A stretch of DNA of 64,000 nucleotides from Roseateles sp. (lineage in GTDB: Bacteria > Pseudomonadota > Gammaproteobacteria > Burkholderiales > Burkholderiaceae_C): contig JAFALK010000015.1 in assembly GCA_019234295.1 (NCBI GenBank), forward strand, positions 25,259-89,258. The letters run 5' to 3'. A model generated the notes under the pieces. The model was not told where the DNA came from. It did no database searches and saw only the letters and a list, made by a program, of their open reading frames with translations. Positions 60,156-64,000 of this stretch are shown in pieces; within the stretch, counting starts at the first letter, position 1, and every line of letters starts with the position of its first letter. The translations under genes and the position numbers were made by a program.

Positions 60156-60734
60156 TCAGCCGGAGACTTGGGAGGAAAGCAGGAATTTTCGAGTGCGGGT
60201 TAGCAGGGACTTGCCGGCCTGCCCGCCAAGCGTGCGCGCCAGTTGCAGCGCGCCGACCAGGGTCGCGGCAATCGCATCGGCCTCGGCGTTGTCGGCTCCC
60301 GCGGGCAAGGCGCCGCGCACGGCCTGGATCAGGGACAGCACGCGCAGTCGAGCTTCATCCCGCACGGCCTCGCCCTGACGCGGCATCTCGGAAGATAGCG
60401 CGGCCACGATACAGCCGCAGTCGATATTGTCGAGCTGCTCGTCACTCAAGTAGCCATTCACCAGGGCCGCAAACGGATTCTCGCCCCTTGCTTCCTGTGC
60501 GGCAATGTGCTCCGCCATCAGTCCGGTGCCAACGCGACCCGCGCGCTGCATGGCCTCGACCAGCATCTGTTCGCGCGACTCGAAATGAGCATAGAAGCCG
60601 CCGTGGGTGAGGCCGGCTTCCTTCATGATGTCGGCAACACCCACCCCGTGGTAGCCCGAACGCCGGATCGCGCGCGCAGCAGCTTCGACGATGCGCTCGT
60701 GGCTCAGTTCCTTGCGGCTGCGGGCAGTGCTCAT
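60156..60734 (-). CDS. TetR-family repressor (paired with SDR)
   Basis: 192 aa. HTH: RIVEAAARAIRRSGYHGVGV, then ADIMKEAGLTHGGFYAHFES (residues ~14-53), the pattern of the AcuR/NemR-like TetR group. A Cys pair CGC is near residue 107, possibly redox- or electrophile-sensing as in NemR. The ATG at 60734 lies inside an AT-rich inverted repeat (60733-60760) that probably is its operator, giving autoregulation. A 68-nt gap separates it from the SDR gene on the same strand. Confidence 0.88.
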   Translation of the reverse strand: MSTARSRKELSHERIVEAAARAIRRSGYHGVGVADIMKEAGLTHGGFYAHFESREQMLVEAMQRAGRVGTGLMAEHIAAQEARGENPFAALVNGYLSDEQLDNIDCGCIVAALSSEMPRQGEAVRDEARLRVLSLIQAVRGALPAGADNAEADAIAATLVGALQLARTLGGQAGKSLLTRTRKFLLSSQVSG

Positions 60735-60760
60735 GATGTTATAAATATTATTATCATCAT
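60733..60760. promoter_or_regulatory. Operator-like inverted repeat at the tetR start
   Basis: ATGATG (60733-60738) and CATCAT (60755-60760) flank an AT-rich core (TTATAAATATTATTAT). The repeat overlaps the tetR start codon and would block initiation. The half-sites match those of the palindrome in front of the SDR gene. Confidence 0.6.
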
Positions 60761-60798
60761 ATTATCTTGTCAAGCCGTGCGGCTCGACGAAAGCATGC

Positions 60799-62193
60799 CT
60801 ACCAGCCCGACAGCGCGGGCGGCACGAGCAGCACCAAGGCCATCACGAGGTAGATCGCCTGCAGCGGCAGCATCCAGCGCACCCAGCGCGTGTAGCCGAC
60901 TCCTGCCAGCGAGAGCACGCCCACGGTGATGGCAGAGGTCGGGATGATGGGCGTGCTCAGCTCGCCGAACTGGAAGGCCAGGATGGCCGTCTGGCGGCTC
61001 ACCCCGACGAGGTCAGACAGCGGACCCATCAGGGGCATGGTCAGCGCCGCCTGCCCCGTGCCACTGTGGATGAAGAAGTTGATGACGGTCTGGATGCCGA
61101 ACATCTTCTGCGCCGCCAGCATCGGGCTGCCCGACTGCACCCAGGGAGCCAGCGCGTGCAGCATGCTGTCTATGACATGGGCGTCGCGCATGAGCACCAC
61201 CGTGCCCTTGGCCAGTGCGATGACCAAGGCCGTGCTCACGAGGTCGCGCGCACCACCCAGGAAGGCCGCCACCCATTCGTCCTGCTTCAGGCCACCGACA
61301 AGACCGGCCACGATGGCCATGGAGAGGAACAGGGCGGCGATCTCTTCGATGTACCAGCCCAAGCTCACCACGCCCACGATCATGCCCGCGAGCGACAACG
61401 CAAACACGATCAGCACGGCCTGCTGGCGGCCGGTCATGCGCTCGCCTGTGTCCGCGGCCTGCAGTTGCTCTCGCTTGACCTGGTCCATCTCGAAGGTCGA
61501 GCTGAGCTCGGGCCGGGCTCGGATGCGGGCAGCGTAGAACATCAGAAAGACGATGGTCACGGCCGTGAACAGGGCCCAGCACATGAAGCGATAGCCGAGG
61601 CCCGAGAACAGCGGCAGCCCGACGAGGCCCTGCGCCACGCCGACATTGAAGGGATTGAGAAAGGCCGTGGCGAAGCCGATCTGAGAGCCCACGAAGGGGA
61701 TGGCCACGCCCACAACCGTGTCGTAGCGTAGGGCCAGCGCCATGGGGATGAAGATCAGCACGAAGGGGATGGCCTCCTCGGCCATGCCAAAGCTGGCGCC
61801 ACCCAAAGAGAAGAGCGCGAGGAAAATCGGGATCAGCCCGGCACGGACAAGGGACGAGTGTTCGTGCGCGGCGGCCACCGAACGGATGAAGGCAGCGATC
61901 GCCTCGGTCTTGTGCAGCACGCCGAACACGCCGCCGACGATGAGCACGAAACCGATGATCAGTGCCGCCTCGACGAAGCCCTTGAGCGGGGCCACGAGCA
62001 AGGCCACCAACCCTTGGGGATGGGCATCGACGTAACGGAAGGTCGCGGGGTCGATCACCGCCTTGCCGTTCACCACGTGGGTGTCATAGTGGCCACCGGG
62101 CACGAACCAGGTGGCCAGGGCGATCAGGCCCAGCAAAGCGAACAGGAGGATGAAGGTATTGGGCAGGCGCCGGGTCTTGTTCTCGGTACTCAT
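60799..62193 (-). CDS. YfcC-family integral membrane carrier
   Basis: 464 aa with about 11-12 helices, for example TFILLFALLGLIALATWFVP at the start, the helix AALIIGFVLIVGGVFGVL and the motif GGASFGMAEEAIPFVLIFIP. This is the YfcC/C4-dicarboxylate-anaerobic-carrier-like family (also called AitC/arginine-ornithine-like), substrate uncertain. The start is the ATG at 62193. Monocistronic, divergent from rhlE, with 183 bp before an intrinsic terminator in the rhlE leader. Confidence 0.82.
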   Translation of the reverse strand: MSTENKTRRLPNTFILLFALLGLIALATWFVPGGHYDTHVVNGKAVIDPATFRYVDAHPQGLVALLVAPLKGFVEAALIIGFVLIVGGVFGVLHKTEAIAAFIRSVAAAHEHSSLVRAGLIPIFLALFSLGGASFGMAEEAIPFVLIFIPMALALRYDTVVGVAIPFVGSQIGFATAFLNPFNVGVAQGLVGLPLFSGLGYRFMCWALFTAVTIVFLMFYAARIRARPELSSTFEMDQVKREQLQAADTGERMTGRQQAVLIVFALSLAGMIVGVVSLGWYIEEIAALFLSMAIVAGLVGGLKQDEWVAAFLGGARDLVSTALVIALAKGTVVLMRDAHVIDSMLHALAPWVQSGSPMLAAQKMFGIQTVINFFIHSGTGQAALTMPLMGPLSDLVGVSRQTAILAFQFGELSTPIIPTSAITVGVLSLAGVGYTRWVRWMLPLQAIYLVMALVLLVPPALSGW

Positions 62194-62337
62194 GGGCCCT
62201 CGGAGGATGATCGAATCGCCGGCGATGCTAGCTCGCGCGGACTCGCATCGGCCATGACCAGGGTGAGTGGCTGCGACGATTTGAGAGACAAGGAAGTGTC
62301 CAATGCTGCCGAAAACATCAAGAAGATCATCGACTCG

Positions 62338-62366
62338 ATGACCGAGTCACTGTAAACGCTTACAAT
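62338..62366 (+). promoter_or_regulatory. Possible rhlE promoter
   Basis: TACAAT at 62361-62366 is a good -10 box. ATGACC at 62338-62343, 17 bp upstream, is a weak -35. A transcript from here would begin around 62373, right before the hairpin at 62377, and run 170 nt to the rhlE start. Confidence 0.35.
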
Positions 62367-62376
62367 GACCACCTCG

Positions 62377-62410
62377 ACGCTGCGCCACAGTCTTGCGCAG
62401 CGTTTTTTTT
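62377..62410 (+). terminator. Intrinsic terminator/attenuator-like hairpin upstream of rhlE
   Basis: ACGCTGCGC (62377-62385) pairs perfectly with GCGCAGCGT (62395-62403), 9-nt loop, followed by eight T (62403-62410). It is a strong rho-independent terminator on the plus strand, but no plus-strand gene lies upstream. It falls 133 bp before rhlE, so it may attenuate rhlE or end a small RNA. Confidence 0.8.
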
Positions 62411-62542
62411 CGTGAGACTCCTCACGCGCCATGCGCGAAGAGTCGAATGAGCCCACGCACGCTGCTCTCGTGACCTGAAGACTGGCTCGTCGTTGTTGAC
62501 GGTGCGGTCACGCTGACCCGTAGCGTGCTCACTCCTCTGCAG

Positions 62543-63943
62543 ATGTCTTTCGATTCCCTGGGCCTGGCCGCCCCCCTTCTCAAGGCCATTGCCGACGCCG
62601 GCTACACCTCCCCCACCCCGATCCAAGCGCAGGCCATCCCCGCCGTCCTCCAGGGCGGTGACCTGCTGGCCGGCGCGCAGACCGGCACCGGCAAGACCGC
62701 CGGCTTCACCCTGCCCTTGCTGCACCGCCTGGCAGCCACGCCAGCGGTCAAGAACGCCCGCGGCAAGCACATGGTGCGCGCCCTGGTGCTCACTCCCACC
62801 CGCGAGCTGGCCGCCCAGGTCGAGGAGTCGGTGCAGACCTATGGCAAGTACCTCACGCTCAAGAGCATGGTCATGTTCGGCGGCGTGGGCATGCAGCCGC
62901 AGATCGACCAGCTGCGGCGCGGCGTCGACATCCTCGTCGCCACCCCCGGTCGGCTCCTCGACCACCACGGGCAAGGCACGCTCGACCTCTCGCACGTCCA
63001 GATCTTCGTGCTCGACGAGGCGGACCGCATGCTCGACATGGGCTTCATCCACGACATCCGCAAGGTGCTCGCGGTGCTGCCGCCCAAGCGCCAGAACCTG
63101 CTGTTCTCGGCGACGTTCAGCGACGAGATCAAGGACCTCGCCGACCGGCTGCTCAACAAGCCCCTGCTCATCGAGGTCGCGCGCCGCAACCAGGCCGCCG
63201 ACCTCGTGTCGCAGAAGGCGCTGCCCGTCGCGCGCGACCTGAAGAAGGAGCTGCTGGCGCACCTCATCACCACGCAGGACTGGCACCAGGTGCTGGTCTT
63301 CACGCGCATGAAGCACGGCGCGAACCGCCTCGCCGAATACCTGAACAAGCACGGCGTGACCGCGATGGCGATCCACGGCAACAAGAGCCAGTCGGCACGC
63401 ACGAAGGCATTGGCCGACTTCAAGTCGGGCGAGCTGCGCGTGCTGGTGGCGACCGACATCGCCGCGCGCTGCATCGACATCGACCAGCTCCCGCACGTCG
63501 TCAACTTCGAGCTGCCGAACGTCCCCGAGGACTACGTGCACCGCATCGGCCGCACCGGCCGCGCGGGCGCACAAGGCGAAGCCATCTCGCTCGTATCCGT
63601 CGACGAGAACGGGTTTCTGCGCGACATCGAACGGCTCATCAGGCACGAGATCCCGAAGGAGGTCGTGCCCGGGTTCGAACCGCCTGCGCACGAGAAGCCC
63701 GAGCCGATCGTGCTGGGTCGGATGGTCATCGGCGAGGGCGCCGGCCGCGGGCGCGGCAGTGCGCGCGGAGCGCCGGGCGGCTTGCGACGCGAGCGTCCCG
63801 CAAGCGAGCGGCCACGCGCCGACCGGCCCGCGTCCGATCGGGCGCGGTCCGAGCGAGGTGGATCCGCTCGGCATCACGGCGAGCGCCCGCGTGGCGGATC
63901 GGCCCCGGGCAGCGCCTCATCGAGGCCGCGCACGAAGCGCTGA
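62543..63943 (+). CDS. rhlE: DEAD-box ATP-dependent RNA helicase RhlE
   Basis: 466 aa. Helicase core motifs: Q motif [14 protein letters not shown] with [10 protein letters not shown], Walker A AQTGTGKT (residues ~51-58), PTRELA, TPGRL, DEAD (VLDEADRML, ~157), SAT, and motif [12 protein letters not shown] (~333). The C-terminal ~90 residues are Arg/Gly/Pro/Ala-rich ([20 protein letters not shown]), typical of RhlE. It remodels structured RNA and helps ribosome biogenesis and cold growth. The ATG at 62543 (MSFDSLG) is chosen over the upstream in-frame start at 62525. Confidence 0.94.
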   Translation: MSFDSLGLAAPLLKAIADAGYTSPTPIQAQAIPAVLQGGDLLAGAQTGTGKTAGFTLPLLHRLAATPAVKNARGKHMVRALVLTPTRELAAQVEESVQTYGKYLTLKSMVMFGGVGMQPQIDQLRRGVDILVATPGRLLDHHGQGTLDLSHVQIFVLDEADRMLDMGFIHDIRKVLAVLPPKRQNLLFSATFSDEIKDLADRLLNKPLLIEVARRNQAADLVSQKALPVARDLKKELLAHLITTQDWHQVLVFTRMKHGANRLAEYLNKHGVTAMAIHGNKSQSARTKALADFKSGELRVLVATDIAARCIDIDQLPHVVNFELPNVPEDYVHRIGRTGRAGAQGEAISLVSVDENGFLRDIERLIRHEIPKEVVPGFEPPAHEKPEPIVLGRMVIGEGAGRGRGSARGAPGGLRRERPASERPRADRPASDRARSERGGSARHHGERPRGGSAPGSASSRPRTKR

Positions 63944-63980
63944 ACCCGCCGTGGCGTGTCGCGGGCGCTAAAGTCCCCGC

Positions 63981-64000
63981 ATGGCCGCCTTGCTGACGGA
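63981..64000 (+). CDS. Possible start of the next gene (cut by window end)
   Basis: ATG at 63981 opens a frame MAALLT that runs off the window. A TAAAGT box 7-8 bp upstream resembles the short-leader promoters of other genes here (map). Too short to identify. Confidence 0.25.

Noticed and set aside
62360..63877. 505-codon minus-strand frame opposite rhlE
   Set aside because: Shadow of rhlE; the translation is low-complexity and the plus strand has full DEAD-box motifs.

Overview
The window is about 64 kb of high-GC DNA whose housekeeping genes point to a betaproteobacterium of the order Burkholderiales, probably near the Rubrivivax/Leptothrix/Methylibium group. The pointers are earP next to efp with an arginine-type EF-P, the HU - tRNA-Val - ppiD - tRNA-His order, map-glnD, a TetR - methyltransferase - TolC operon and a complete MSHA-type pilus locus. 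The genus is inference.

Layout. (1) 1-12,830: one end of a prophage integrated at the 3' end of tRNA-His. Reading away from the tRNA: a P4-type integrase, an AlpA-like regulator, an O-like replication protein with iteron-like repeats inside its gene, a DnaB-type helicase, a DUF5681 protein, a PP-loop (PAPS-reductase-like) protein, and genes that look like virion/ejection proteins ending in a lytic transglycosylase. An IS1111-group IS110 element (about 880-2263) lies at the end of that run and appears to have cut the transglycosylase gene. (2) 12,833-32,884: core chromosome. It holds tRNA-His, ppiD, tRNA-Val, hupB, pgsA, a lipoprotein, uvrC, earP-efp, a DUF4153 protein, the cluster yaaA - 2OG-Fe(II) oxygenase - Lys-rich exported peptide - M28 peptidase, tolC - methyltransferase - tetR, uppP, map, glnD and tRNA-Ala(CGC). 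(3) 32,885-49,667: the whole MSHA-like type IV pilus locus, all on the minus strand. It is bounded on the left by tRNA-Ala and on the right by a 17-bp copy of that tRNA's 3' end, and has transposase debris at the left border, so it looks like a domesticated tRNA-integrated island. (4) 49,756-64,000: signalling and metabolic genes. These are a small protein plus diguanylate cyclase pair, an alpha/beta hydrolase beside an SDR pseudogene, a LysR/MFS divergent pair, a DPP4-type peptidase, an Aer-like chemoreceptor with two FNR/ANR-type boxes, a TetR/SDR pair sharing an operator half-site, a YfcC-type carrier and rhlE.

How the parts work together. The MSHA locus carries every expected functional class: extension ATPase MshE with a c-di-GMP-binding N domain, platform MshG, secretin MshL with MshK/MshM/MshN, inner-membrane alignment proteins, a major pilin and minor pilins, and the large MshQ. 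A diguanylate cyclase lies just outside the island, so local c-di-GMP control of the pilus is plausible. In the prophage, integrase and AlpA form the integration/regulation module, the O-like protein and helicase the replication module, and the 4.0-kb stretch before the IS part of a DNA-ejection module. Terminase, portal and capsid genes are not in view and would lie left of the window.

The most unusual items are: the MSHA island with its tRNA-derived flanking repeat; the IS1111-type element, whose two ends can be delimited and whose right end can fold like a guide RNA; the intragenic iteron array; a phage PP-loop protein with a CC/CxxC Fe-S-type motif but no reductase cysteine; and a compact cluster of a prolyl-hydroxylase-like enzyme, a lysine/proline-rich exported peptide and an exopeptidase. 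No CRISPR array, rRNA or classic defence operon was seen.
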